Positions 45,491 through 57,394 of a stretch of DNA of 64,000 bases are shown piece by piece. The notes under the pieces are model-generated. The model was not told where the DNA came from. It searched no databases and saw only the letters and a program-made list of their open reading frames with translations. The position numbers and the translations under genes are program-made. The DNA is taken from positions 930,001 to 994,000 of the forward strand of contig JAUDYN010000006.1 in assembly GCA_030407005.1 (NCBI GenBank), read 5' to 3'. The DNA is from Desarmillaria ectypa (lineage: Eukaryota; Basidiomycota; Agaricomycetes; Agaricales; Physalacriaceae). The stretch's first letter is position 1; every line of letters begins with the position of its first letter.

Positions 45491-48400
45491 TTTCTGCAAA
45501 GATCAGTAGGTCATCAACCCATACAGTCAGGAATACTGTCCTGCTATTTTGGATGTGTTTATAGATACAATGGTTGACTTCAAGCTTTGAGAATCCAATG
45601 GAGGTGAGTTTTCTATTAAATTCATGGTTCCACTCATGTCCTGACTGTTTTAACCTATAGAGGGTCTTGTATAATTTGCAGATGCATCCCAATTCATCAT
45701 CATAGCCTGGAGGCTAGTGCATGTATATTTCTTCCTTGAGTTCTCCATTGAGATAAGCTCCTTTAATATCTATTTGACCAATTTCAAGATTTTTGATGGC
45801 AGCTATACTTAGTGCAGCATGAACAGATTTGAGACAGATGACTGGTGCAAATGTTTCCATAAAATCAACTCCTGGAATCTGTGAGTAGCCTTATACTATA
45901 AGGCAGGCTTTGTAGCATAGAACTTTTCCATGCTCATTATATTCCTTCATGTAGGTCTATCTGCAGCCTATGGTTTCATGTCTCTCTAGTAGATTCTCAA
46001 GCTTATAAGTCCCTATTTCTCTAATCATTGACATTTTCTTATCCATAGTCTTCTTTCATTCAGGCTATTCTGCTGATTCCTGTGTCTTTGCAAGGCTTTA
46101 TAGAAAGTTATCATAATTAATGTGCTTGTCATTACTGGCAATATAGCTTTGAGTCATTGCAATATTTGTTGATTCTGAGGGATGTTTGGATAGGGCCAAT
46201 GGAGTTTGTGATAGTGCTGCTTTCCATGCATTGGGGTTGTTGAGCTTGTGATAGTCATGATTACTAGTGATATGTGAGGTGCATTATATTGCTTCTGGTG
46301 TTGGCTCAGGGGTTTCTTTGGTTTCAGGCTATAGTGATATAGTTTGCTGACTTCCTTCTTCAGCTTCCTTTGGCAATGGTGGATTGTTAGTCTTTGCTGC
46401 CTCCCCCACAAGCTGCACATTGTCTGTGCTTTGTTCTATAGTCATGGGCTCAATAAACTTGTAGTTTTGGGATTCTCAGATTATACAAAGTTCTGTATCA
46501 TAGTATTTGATGACTGTTACATTCTCTGTGAATCTCATGAAGGTATGTTTCTTTGCTTTTCCTGAGTTTCCATCTAGCTTTGAAAAACTAATTCCTTCCT
46601 GTTTGATCCAGACTGCACAACCAAACTCTTGTAGGTGTGAGACATTGGGTTTTCTTCCTGTCCATGCTTCTTCACATGTTTTCTGATATATGCCACATAT
46701 TCTATTGCTGTCTCTCACAGGAATAATAGTATGTTGTTGGCTATCATCATGGCTTATGCTAGCTTCACTAGTGTGCAATTAAAGCATTCAGCTACACCAT
46801 TAGATGAGTGTGCATATAGTGCTGGTGTGAATAGTCATATCCCTTTCTTCTTCAACCATTGTTTGACCTCTCCACTAGTGAGTTCCTTTATATTGTTAAC
46901 ATGTAGTGTCTTTGGTGTGAATCCATACTGTGTTTTGATGAAGGTGATATATTCTTTAATCTTCTGAAATGCTTCTAACTTCAATTTCATGAATTCAGAT
47001 GTACATTGCCAGATTGCATCATCTGTGAGCATGATGTTATATTTTGACTTCTGCAGGAACTCAACTTAGGCTGGTCCTCAGATGTCACTATGTATAGTTT
47101 CCCCTAGTTTCTCACTTTGATGTTTTGCTTCTTGTAGGAATGGATGAAGGGTCATCTTGGCTTGGATGCAAGCTTCACATTGACTGAGTGAAGATGAGTT
47201 GTCATCAACTATGAACCCTTTCACCAATTCTTCCCTCTTCAGTCATTCTAACCCTGACTTTCCTAGGTGTCCTATGCATTTGTGCCAAGCATCCCATGTG
47301 TTCTTATTTTTGGTGTCAGTGATGTTTGACTGTTCTCATATAATATTGTGTGCTCAAGCATTCATCAAATACAAATAGCATATCTTCTTTCCTTCTGCCA
47401 AGATTTTCCCATCCTTTTGGAGAAATTGGACTATGCCATTCTTGAATGAAGCTTCCATACCAGCATCATCAAGTCTGCTGATGGAGATTAGGTTGTTTAC
47501 AGTATTTGGTGCATAGAGTGTATCTTTCAGTTTGTGAGTGATGGTTTTCCCATTGACTTTGCAGTCTAACAGGACTGTTTCTTGGCCTAGTGTCTGAATG
47601 AATGTATTTCCAATGCCTGTGATGGTCATAGCTTTGAGTGGCTTGAAGTCTATGAAGGTTTCTTAGTGATTGGAGATATGTGAGATTGTTCCAGAGTCAG
47701 ATAGCCAGCTGTAAGTGGAGAAATGTGAGTTAAATTGGGGCTTAGACTCTATGTTGTAAGCAGCTTCAACAACATCATCCTTCATGTTTTCTGAATCTTT
47801 TGCCTAATTTGACCTTTCCTTCTTCTTCTTTCCCTGCTTTCTGCCTGGACCTTTCTCTTCTTGGCCACCACCCTTGGACCAACACTATGCTGATATGTGG
47901 CCTCACTTGTGGCAGTTCCAACACTTGACATCATTGGAGACCTTCTCCAATGTGGAGTTCCCTTAGCTGCTTCTGCTGCCTGTCTTTCCATTATTGTGCC
48001 CATATATGGTGGCTTCACTTCCACCAGATTTTTTGATCCATTGATGGTTCTCTTCCAGAATGATGGCAATGAACTCATGCAATGTGACTGTTGGGTTATT
48101 TCCAGTGGATTCTAGGTATGCTGATGTGAACTGGTCCCAGGATTCTAGTAGTGATGATATGAGCAGCATCAGGAAGTCTTCATCAGTGATGATACTCCCC
48201 AGCATGCCAAGCTCTTCCTGGATTTGGTGCATTTCTGTGGTGTGCTCAACAATGTCTGTGGACTCATCAGCCACAGTGTGGTAAAGATGGTGTTGGTGTG
48301 CGAGTATTCCCAATTTTCCTCTAGCTTCTTTTACTAATTTAAACTGTGTCCACATTTTGGCCGATGTTTTTGCCCCCACAATGTGTATCATCTGTGAGTT

Positions 48401-48646
48401 GCTCAACATGAGCTCGATTTGGGTCTGCACTCATCCATCTCCCTCTTCCCACTTTGTGATTTCGTCCATTTCTTCTTTAGTTGGCGAATTTGGGTCTGTC
48501 AGAACTGGTTTATTCAATGTTCCATTGGCATACTTCAACAGGGATCATTTTCGCACAATCGCAGTAACACGATGCTTCCACGGAACCCAGCTGTGCTCTT
48601 GGAGTAGCTCAATGTGGAATAATGATGAGGGTGCAGTGTCAGACAT
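45491..48646 (-). pseudogene. D gag-pol 5' part
   Basis: From the ATG at 48646 (MSDTAPSSLFHIELLQEHSW, a copia gag start): capsid-like MIHIVGAKTSAKMWTQFKLV, a decayed zinc knuckle near 47900 (CWNCHK..), protease and linker with NTVNNLISISRLDDAGMEAS near 47500, integrase near 46700-47250 (EAFQKIKEYITFIKTQYGFT, a WIKQEGISFSKLDG tail) and RT up to FLTVWVDDLLIFAEIS at 45491. It has many stops and is non-functional. Confidence 0.8.
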
Positions 48647-48719
48647 GATATATGGGGGTGGATTGTAGTTCAGTGAAGTAATTAAATATGGTGAGTCTTC
48701 TGTAGATTAGTTAGGGCCG

Positions 48720-48731
48720 GGGCCCATAACC
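48720..48731 (-). promoter_or_regulatory. D primer binding site
   Basis: The minus strand reads GGTTATGGGCCC directly after the 5' LTR, the same initiator-tRNA anticodon-arm complement as in the B elements although the LTRs are unrelated. Confidence 0.65.
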
Positions 48732-49035
48732 TGTTGTAAAAGAGTGTGAAATGGAGGTTATGAGTGCAGTGGTAAACTACGAGACTTGACCATGTGAGAG
48801 ATGTGGGTGAGAGTAAGAGTATTAATCTATATGATTAGTGGGCTGGTCTGCCCAGTATATATACTACAGGGTGGGTACTTCTAGAATATACTATTATCTA
48901 CTAGTGTCCATGTCTGACTCATTGCTGAGTGAGCAGACAGGCGATCGAGTCAAGGAGAAGGTGCGCGAAGGTTCGCGCGCTTCAACGTTGCTCCGATTGC
49001 CGGATTGCCATATGCGGCTGAGCGCGTCTTCAACA
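48732..49035 (-). repeat. D 5' LTR, CpG-retaining copy
   Basis: 304 bp. Identical to 34437-34740 over its first 214 bp in forward order; the last 90 bp keep 12 CpG sites that the other copy has lost. Confidence 0.92.
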
Positions 49036-50326
49036 AAGTCCAAGTCCAAGTCCAAGGCACCATATTCTTCTGTCCTAGCGCCCGTTCGGAATCTTCCAAA
49101 CGACGTGCTTCGGGTCGTGTTTCGCAAAGTACAGGTCTCGGACCCAAGCAAGACCTATCACCGGTTCTCACGGGAACCGTGGATACCCAGTCATGTCTGC
49201 AGTACTTAGAGGGATATTGTTTTATCTTACCTGCAACTTTGGTCGCATATAGCCATCTACATTCTGCCGCACTGTACAAGGGAAAAACCTCACTCTGCTC
49301 AATATGTGGAACTGGTGCTTAAAACCATGCTTCTTCGTTCGCGAGGATGTCCTCTTGATATATCCTCTGCGATGAAACGGGATACTGATCACTTCAAGGC
49401 CACCCCAGCCTTTTCTATGATTCTCGAGGAGTGTTATCGGTAGAGGAACATGACACTAAAAATCCCCCCCCCCCACCCGAATTCATGGAGCGGTTGAAGG
49501 TGGTTCGTGGAAAGCCTCCTCTTCTGGAATCCTTGACAATGGCAAAGGGCAGGGCAGTGGAACGATCCTCCCGGAAGATATCAGAGGCGTTTTCTTTGAT
49601 GCCCGCAGCCTTCGGAAGGTGATTTGGCTGAACACACGTGGTCTCGGAAAGTTCGTGTTACCTCTACACATCACCCATCTAGCAGGATGTGTGACTGTTT
49701 TTAGGGATAATGTCGAAGGTTTCCAAGCCCTCGTAGAATGCCACACCGATGGATTGAATTGCCATCATGGGCTCTCTTATCCCATCTGCTTCTCCAATGT
49801 CCAGCGACTTTTCGTATCGTCCCAGGAGTCACTTCTGCCCTCTCTGAAAGAACTTGAATACTATACACTTAAGGGTCAGACAGCATCTGTCCTGGACCTG
49901 CGCTTCTTCATCAACCGTTCTCACAAAGCTGACTACCCGGCTTCCCCCTTCGGCGATCGGTGCTATATTAAAGATATTCTCCCAATGATATGGGATCTAG
50001 TATCCTTAGACATCACGTTCCTCGGGGAACAGGGCGAAGGAAATTTTCTCGAAGCTCTGACGTCCTCTGCAACTGTCGTTCCAAATCTACAGCATCTGAC
50101 ATTGCGGATAGAGTGCCGCATCTAAGACTCGTTGCCGGGCACTCTTACTGCCATGTTCTGTTCACGGCGCCAACATCTTTGTTCCCTCAGAATCTATCGT
50201 TATCATTCTTATGGCATGGATCGCGTTAATCAATGCTTCGCGGCGCTGCGGGACTCGGGACTGCACTTGATTGCTACAAGAACAGAAAGCAACCGGGCAT
50301 CCGAAATTGAGTTTGGAAAATTTTAG
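49036..50326 (+). pseudogene. Split F-box gene, 3' part
   Basis: Continues the gene begun at 34171, after the AAGTC target copy. The Lys-Ser repeat is followed by the F-box-like helix VRNLPNDVLRVVFRKVQV, then SHVCST and a TAG where the paralog at 13.9 kb has a Trp-type codon (GLWRDVVLSHPQL versus ST-stop-RDIVLSYLQL). Frame changes follow around an 11-C run at about 49464. A leucine-rich body reads ITHLAGCVTVFRDNVEGFQA and VVPNLQHLTLRIECRI. There is a further TAA at 50123, and the C-terminus is CSLRIYRYHSYGMDRVNQCF. CpGs are well kept here, unlike in the 5' part. It was disabled by insertion, nonsense and frameshift. Confidence 0.75.
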
Positions 50327-51073
50327 ACTTGGTGAGACTGCGGTGGATGTACCTCCTCTCCCTATAGATATTCTGGGCAGTGACAAAGGAGTAGGAGGAC
50401 GGAGGATGAAGCAGACATTGATATTCATTGGACAGCCAACTACTACATAGGACCAACTCAAAATCTCAGATAGCATTCTATATAATACACAAACAGTGTA
50501 TGCAAACAATTTGAAGATTCAAACTGGGTGCTGTCGATCAGCCAGATAAAAATCCAATTTGTCAGTGAATTCGATCTGGGGTACTGTTTCTCTACTCGCT
50601 CGTCAGTCCCCAGTCATATTGACTTGACGCAAAGTAGAAGAAAAACTGTGCTTCAAGCTTCAAGATTGGTGTGTGGACATTGAATCACATATGGAAAAGT
50701 GATGGAGGATGAGTAAGGCGCGCTGCAGCTATAGCTTTGCGCTCGGTAATGTATGTGCTCGATTTCTGGCTCGAGGTGAGGACACAGTCCCCGTTGGTCA
50801 AAGGAATGTAGCGAAGTCGACTTACTTCGGGCTAACGTTAGTGTAGAGCTGGGGGCAGCTGGCCGGGGCGCTTAGGGAGTAGTTAAAGGTAAACATGACT
50901 GCCCATTTTGTCTGTCATAATGGCTGAGGATGTAACGCAGAGCATCCAAATGATCGTTTATCTTGACATTATATGTTTGTTTCTCTTGGAGCAGAAAGCT
51001 GTCTGTGGCGATTACTCCTGAGGGACATTACGTGGCATTACATTGAAGGACCAGTCTGTCGACTTGGTGAAGA
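50327..51073. other. Intergenic, no gene recognised
   Basis: About 750 bp with normal CpG content and no supported open frame. It marks the return from the transposon island to conserved genes. Confidence 0.5.
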
Positions 51074-53296
51074 CTACGACGGACCTCCTCCGCGTGCCAT
51101 TTTCTTATCATGACCACGCTTTCGATTGTGGTTTCCACGACTGGCCTTATTCTTGTCTTTCCAAGCGCGGTCTCGGGACTGTTGCTCTCCGCCCCCACCT
51201 CCACGGCCTCGTCCCCTCCCGCGGCCTCGACCGGTCCCACGAGATGGACCACCTCCACGACTGCTTTGCAAAGGACCTGCCGTAGGCTGATTTCCGGCGA
51301 ACTCGTGCTTTTGTAGGATTTTGTCCTTCTTAGGCTGGAAGGCCGAACATATCAGAGACCCATCTAAGATATATCTGAAGTCACATACGTTGCGTTCCAG
51401 CATTATCCGCCATCCTTCTATCTGCTCATCACTCCAGCCTTGAAAATTATCAGAAAACGATAAAGCACAGACGACAGAAACACCCACCGGTCTGCGCCTT
51501 CAGATCAGCGCGACCTTTACTACGTCTGGTATTTGCATCTCTATCAAACTGTTTTGGGTCTTGAATATACGCCAATTCAAGTATGGTTTTGGGAAGCTGC
51601 TTCGCGGGAGCGGCTTCGATTTCACCGATGCCTTCCACACCATCTTCGTCGCTCTCCTCTCCATCACCGCCTACTTTCACCGTAGATTCGAGCTCTTCTT
51701 CATCGAATGCACCGGTCGTTCCCTCCTCGTCTTCCTCCTCGTCAGATATCTCCTCAGCACGACGAAGAATGTCAGCCTTCATCAGTTCCATGAATGTTCG
51801 GTCCCTCAGAATGACGGTTTCATTCTCCCTGAAAAGTAGCAAGGAAATGGATTAGGTTTTTTGTTTGACTAAAAGGCAACAAAGCAGTCTCACCTCTTCT
51901 TTCCAAACTGCAGTTGAGACAAATCCATTGTTTCGTTGTCAAACACGTTTTGTCGATCCTTCGTATATACCAACTCATTGGATGACCTGCTTGGCTGGTT
52001 CGTCTGCGAAGAACGAACGTCATCTTCAGGCGGAGCTGTGCCTTCCAATAAGGCTTCAATCAGCTTTTCAGGATTTCCGCGATAAGGGTACGATGGATGC
52101 ATGAGGACAGTACTGATGTAATCGGGGGGATAGTCCGGGAAAATATCCAGTACTTGAGATACCTTGAGGTCGATATCTGGGTCGGGGAGCGTTATTTCGG
52201 GAGGGGCCACCGCTTTTCCTTTTCCTTTTCCTTTTCCGCTGCTACTCTTCCCCCGATTATCTACACCGGGCGGAATCCCTGATGAACGTATTATCAATTT
52301 GAGCACCCCGGGTCCCTTCTCCCCCTCCCCTTCAAGAGACCTCAAAGTATTCTCAAGAACGTCCAGCCTCGCGTCTTTCTCTGATGCATGCTGCAAAGCC
52401 GACGCCAGAGTTCTTAAAAGATCATACGACTGCTGATAATCGGCCAAGAGCGGCCGGTTGAGGAACGGGGTATTTGGATCTGCAGACGATGGACGGACAT
52501 CGAGCAACGCAAAAATGATATCAAAAGTTCGTTCGGATTCTGCCGCCAGTACTCTTCCTGACGCACTTGAGAGGTCGCGAAGCATTGAAGAAAAGATAAT
52601 ATGGAATGAGTCTATGATATCCACCTTGGTCTCGATGAATATCCGCTCCCAGTCGTCCAATTTCCTGCCCTCTGTCATCCCCAGGCCACCGTAGGACTGA
52701 GCCATCGCCGCAAGACCCTGATCGTAGCATTTGGCGAGAGCAAGGATAAACTGCTTGGAGTGATGAAACGAACGAATGATCTCCTCCGGAGCCACACGCA
52801 AAAACGATACTATGCAATAGGCAGATTTGCGGATCCCGTACAGGCCCGTCGAGGAATCACCCAGAATAGCCGTAAATGCTGGGACCAGCTCATCCCGAAT
52901 GGCTGGGAGGAGCAGAGGAGTAGACTGCTCGAATATCTTCTGCAATCGAGTTCGAGACTTTGAGTAAATGATGGCAAGATCTAACAGTGTCTGCAGCTCA
53001 AGCCCGGAGGCTAATTTCTCCGCTAGCATGAGTGCTCGATGCCGAATCGACCTTTCTACCGAAGAAAGCTCGCTCGAATTCCCCCATATCAGCGGCTGAA
53101 GGGTTTGCAATGCTGTATCCTGAGCAAATGATGCTACAAATCGACGAGACGCTTGGGTGTCGCGCTTTACTGGAGGAAGAGACAACGTTTCCTCGAGGCG
53201 TGCGGCTATCATCTGGTTTAGCGTCGCGAGTTGCGATGGGGAAAGAGATTTCCGAATAGCCGTGGGAGGGAAATCCGGAAGTTCAGAGATGGTCAT
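51074..53296 (-). CDS. ASCC2 / Cue3-like CUE domain protein of the ribosome quality trigger complex
   Basis: Homolog of ASCC2 (yeast Cue3/Rqt3), which binds ubiquitin on collided ribosomes and helps split them with the ASCC3/Slh1 helicase. Exons on the minus strand are 51894-53296, 51488-51828, 51389-51438 and 51074-51334, giving 684 residues. The N-terminal helical part runs over about 330 residues (LDDWERIFIETKVDIIDSFH). The CUE domain is at about residues 370-415 (VLDIFPDYPPDYISTVLMHP). An acidic stretch DEEEDEEGTTGAFDEEELES is followed by the conserved GWSDEQIEGWRIMLERN..KHEF block, and the RG/GRG-rich tail may contact RNA. The third intron is 54 nt, a multiple of three and open, so a retained form would add 18 residues. 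Confidence 0.88.
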
Positions 53297-53568
53297 GAGA
53301 GAGGGAGGAGGGTAACCCGGGCTACCGGCCCGACTACAGGACTGACTTCATTTTTTTCGGGTGGAATTATCCTACACTATCATCCAATATACACATTCTA
53401 ATCTCATCCTCGTTTCTCATTCTCAGATGCCTCATTGCCAGACTGAGCTCCCGGTAACCAGCACGAAGGACCCAGCAAAATACCGGAGAATCGACTGCCT
53501 TAGTGCTGAGATCAATCAAGCTATGAATGCATTCTGAGCTGCGCCGCTACGTTTAACTCCGGCTCCCT

Positions 53569-56213
53569 TTAATCCTCCAAGAAGAAGTAATTTCCGGATG
53601 CTAGCCAATTTCATAAGAACCCGGAAGGATAGCTCGAGAAAGGACGTAAAAACTCACCCTTCTGTTCGCGGTCTTTCACACTGTGAAGCTTGTTCACTCG
53701 AGGTCTGTAGTTCGTGGGGTCACGACGGAAAGTAATCTCCAGAGACGCTAAGAATCTGTTCATGCCAGACAGCAGAGTCTGAGGTCTAGAAGAGGAGGTC
53801 AGAAGGTTGGTTGAGTTTATAAATCTACCAACGCACGGTGTGGCAGTCGCAGCTACAGCAGGCTGGCCTTCAAACACGATGACGCGATCCGCAAGATAAG
53901 TAGCCATGATAAAATCGTGCTCGATGACAAACGCTGTCTTCTTGGCGTGAAGAACGAATCTATGTGTCCTGATGTAAGACGACCGTAAGAGTTGTTTACA
54001 ATCGTGACGCACCGTTTAATAACTTTACTTGCTATGATACGCTGCTCAGAATCCAAGAAACTGCTAGGTTCATCGAGCAAGTATAGAGAGACATTAGGCA
54101 CTCCTATATCGCCTTGTTTAGATGAGGCCAATTTAGTAGCGCACAAAACGCACCCAAAGCAAGAACAATGGCAACACGCTGCAATTCACCACCGGATAGC
54201 GTCTTCACTTCTTGATCCATGATATTCTCGAGATTCATAGGCTTGAGAACGTCTGTTTGGAATTGGGGGTGCATGAATGCCTGCTTAATCCGCTTCAACA
54301 GCAGCATGCGAACGGTACCAGGGAACTTGGGAGAAATCGTCTGAGGCTTCAAAGACACAGACAAAGTCTGCTTGTCAGTCTCGATGTCAGGAGTATCCCC
54401 AGCGAGAAGACGGATGAAGGTGGTCTTCCCAGTACCGTTCTCGCCAAGCATGACAATGATTTCCGAGTCGGTAAAACTCCCAGCCTCGACGGAAAGCTTG
54501 AAGCCGCCTAGGGTCTTCGTCATAGCAGGATAAGAGTACTGTGCAGTCTTCTCGACAATGACTTCCTCTGCCGTTTCAGCCATCTTGAAGGACAGTGACT
54601 CTTCTCGGAATCGCAAGTTTTCCGTGGGGATGAAGCCGTCCAAGAAGATGTTGATCCCTGTGCATGCGGTTAAAACTGAGGAAAATGATGAGAATGTAAA
54701 ACGTACCTTCTCGAACAGAAGAAGGCATGGTTACAACACCGTACATGGACGGTTTCCCGTACAAACAGCAGATAAAGTCGGAGAGATAATCCAAGACAGA
54801 GAGGTCGTGCTCGACAGCAACAACATAGCAGTCCGGCGTGAGCAAAGACCGAATTACTTCTGCAGCTTTGAGGCGCTGCCTGATATCGAGATAACTAGAC
54901 GGTTCATCGAACATGTATCTGTGGAAATGTTAAACAGCATCCTGACATAGGATAGAATGTTGAAGACGAACACATCAGCTTTCTGTATACACGACATCGC
55001 GATTGCAAACCGCTGTAATTCTCCACCAGAAAGTTGGGACACCTCTCTGTCCAGGACTTTATTTAACTCGAGTTCATCGCACATCAGCTGTTTGTTGTCC
55101 AGCTCTAATTTGGAATCCAGCATCTGTGAAACCGACATCTTGCCTTTGATAGCTTTGGGGATATGGTCGACGTATTGGGGCTTGATCAAGGCCTTCAGAT
55201 TATCTTCCAACACTTTGGTGAAATAATTTTGTAGTTCGGATCCACGGAAATATTTGAGAATCTCTTGCCAATCGGGAGGGTCCTGTAAATTTGAGTAAGC
55301 TACACCATCTAGGTCCACATCCGTTCAGACGAGTGATAGGACAGCAACACGTCGCGCTTTTGCATTCGAGTTTTTAGGCCCGCCACCCCCGCCAAAAAGA
55401 TCTGATCTTAGATGTCATAACCAAGACCAAGCAAATCCGATGCGCCAAAAGTGCACGTATCTGGCCTTGCTGCAGCAGGACCGTCAGTCAGGTGGCAGCA
55501 GGAAGCAAATTTTTTTAGAGGGGTCGCGGGCGGCATTCCTTTGCCTCAGTTCGCACCCGAAAGCAAAGCGCTCGTCGTCACGAATCCTATTCTTCGTCTT
55601 GAATAGATCCTGACCACGAAAACATTAATCTTGATAAGTAAAAAATTGCAACGCACATCGTAGCGGCCCAGGTTGGGCTTTAGTTTCCCCGCTAATATTT
55701 TCAATGCCGTACTCTTTCCAATACCATTGGTCCCCACGAGACCTAAAACCTGCCCAGGCCGTGGTGTCGGCAGCCGATGCAGCTTGAAGGCATTTGCGGT
55801 ATATCGATGTGTTACTTGTGATTCGAGATTTGTAGGTAGATTGATGATTGTAATGGCTTCGAATGGACATCTAAGAAAAATCAGGCTGCATTGCAGGCGG
55901 AGAAAATGATTTGTACGCACTTTTTGACGCATATACCGCAACCGATACACAGAAATTCGGAGATAAATGCGATTTTGTCGGAAGGCTTGACCTCGATACA
56001 GAGTTTTCCTAAGATCCATGACCATCAGAGCCATCCTTCGCAGCTATGTAATAAACGCACCCATTCGTACGACAGGACATGACTTTAGAAAATCCGTCAG
56101 CTACAGACTGCTCCCTCTGAAGGTCGGCATACCTTTTTACATTCTTGAGCACATCGCTTCGGCTTACAGCGATTAGAGTCTACAATGGCGATACGTGTAA
56201 TTTTGTCAGCCAT
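53569..56213 (-). CDS. rli1: RLI1/ABCE1 ribosome recycling ATPase
   Basis: Essential soluble ABC protein that splits ribosomes after termination and acts in initiation. From the ATG at 56213: [20 protein letters not shown] with the two 4Fe-4S cysteine sets ([15 protein letters not shown] and [12 protein letters not shown]), first Walker [10 protein letters not shown], first signature [12 protein letters not shown], Walker [13 protein letters not shown]-loop [13 protein letters not shown]; second Walker [10 protein letters not shown], signature [12 protein letters not shown], Walker [13 protein letters not shown]-loop [14 protein letters not shown]; hinge [14 protein letters not shown]; and the end [10 protein letters not shown] at 53569. 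All catalytic motifs are intact. Introns are mostly 50-60 nt, but the one at 55283-55656 is 374 nt. It lies 136 bp from the start of PIN4 on the other strand. Confidence 0.95.
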
Positions 56214-56349
56214 GGTGGGGGTGTTGGGTATAGAAGGAGCGCGTTACAAAAAATGAATCTCGGTTTCTCTTTTCGGTGCCGTCGTCACTGGGCACGTGCA
56301 CTGTCGATAATTCCGCTACGATGATTCGCTCAGGCTAGATAGCTCCACC
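56214..56349. promoter_or_regulatory. Divergent promoter region, rli1 / pin4
   Basis: 136 bp between two start codons on opposite strands, so both promoters must lie here or overlap coding sequence. No named factor site was identified. Confidence 0.55.
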
Positions 56350-57394
56350 ATGGCCAAGAAGGCAGCTAATAGTAATACTGGCGAAAAGAAATCCAGCAGC
56401 AAGAAAGGAGAGGATAAGAAGGGGAAATCGAAGGAAGAAGTGGAGGAGAAGCCCAAGGTACGTCTCTGTCAAGTCATTGGACCGACATGAATTCAGTTAT
56501 TTCTCAGGGAAAGAGCGCTCTCAAGGCAGCTACTGCTGTCAACGTACGCCACATTCTATGTGAGAAGCACTCCAAGGCCACTGAGGCCCTTGCAAAAATA
56601 CAAGTTCAGTACCAAACATGGTTATCTATCCGTGACTTACACAACTCCAGGAGGGCGTCGCTTTCAACAAAGTCGCCCAAGAATACTCTGAAGATAAAGC
56701 CAAAGGTAAGCTGTTTCTGTTACATCTCGATACTTCTCATAGTCTCCTAGCCGGCGGCAGTTTGGGATGGATGACAAGAGGGAGCATGGTGAGCTATTCT
56801 CGCACTTCATCTACTGGGAACCATTGGGTGCTCCGACCATCTTCAATCGAATGACTCGAACCAGTCGAAACGAACTCTCGTTTGATTGTCCTTCCGTTTC
56901 GCGGACTGGACTGATTTATCATCGAGTTCATTTCAGCGGGAAGACTGGCTCGAGTACACATGTTTCACGCGCGGTACCGAAGATGGTGCAACTTTTTGTC
57001 CTTGGAAAAGGGAACCTGAGAGCGAGGCGCGTCGCCGGAATTGTACCTTTGTTCCTTCTGGTTCCAGAAACGGGTTCATTTGATAGAGTAGTTCCCCTTG
57101 TTGCGTACAAAGGAACCACCTTGTCCATCTATCACGTCTGTTTCTCAGAATCAGAAAGGCGATACAAGACCGGAACCGCAATCTCAGGTCTCAGGGTCTG
57201 GTTTTTCAACACAGAGTCGTGATACCTACCCCAGATGCATGTCATTTCCTTCTAACATCCCGCGATTTCAGGTGGGTCCATTCCAGGATGCAGCTTTCGC
57301 CTTAGTGCCGTCAACAGTCGACAAGCCCGTCGTCTCCTCTCTTGTGAAAACCAACTTTGGATATCACATAATAATGGTCGAAGGCAGGCGGTGA
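56350..57394 (+). CDS. pin4: Parvulin-type peptidyl-prolyl isomerase PIN4 (Par14)
   Basis: Nucleolar/ribosome-associated parvulin that isomerises Xaa-Pro bonds. Exons are 56350-56457, 56508-56603, 56651-56705, 56751-56788 and 57272-57394, giving 139 residues. A Lys/Ser-rich basic N-terminus ([20 protein letters not shown]) typical of Par14 precedes the parvulin domain: [54 protein letters not shown], and [15 protein letters not shown] at the end. Catalytic-site His residues (RHIL and YHII) are present; there is no WW domain, which separates it from Pin1/Ess1. The fourth intron, 483 nt, is about ten times the others. Confidence 0.93.

Larger units (their letters stand above)
34437..49035 (-). 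mobile_element. Ty1/copia retrotransposon D, 14.6 kb with nested insertions
   Basis: Copia element with 304-bp LTRs (34437-34740 and 48732-49035) and a perfect target duplication AAGTC (34432-34436 and 49036-49040). Its own sequence is about 4.8 kb; the rest is gypsy element G, inserted in its reverse transcriptase just after the VWVDD active site. It is inserted in an F-box gene. Both LTRs are full length and differ only at CpG sites, so insertion is recent although the coding region is heavily mutated. Confidence 0.92.
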
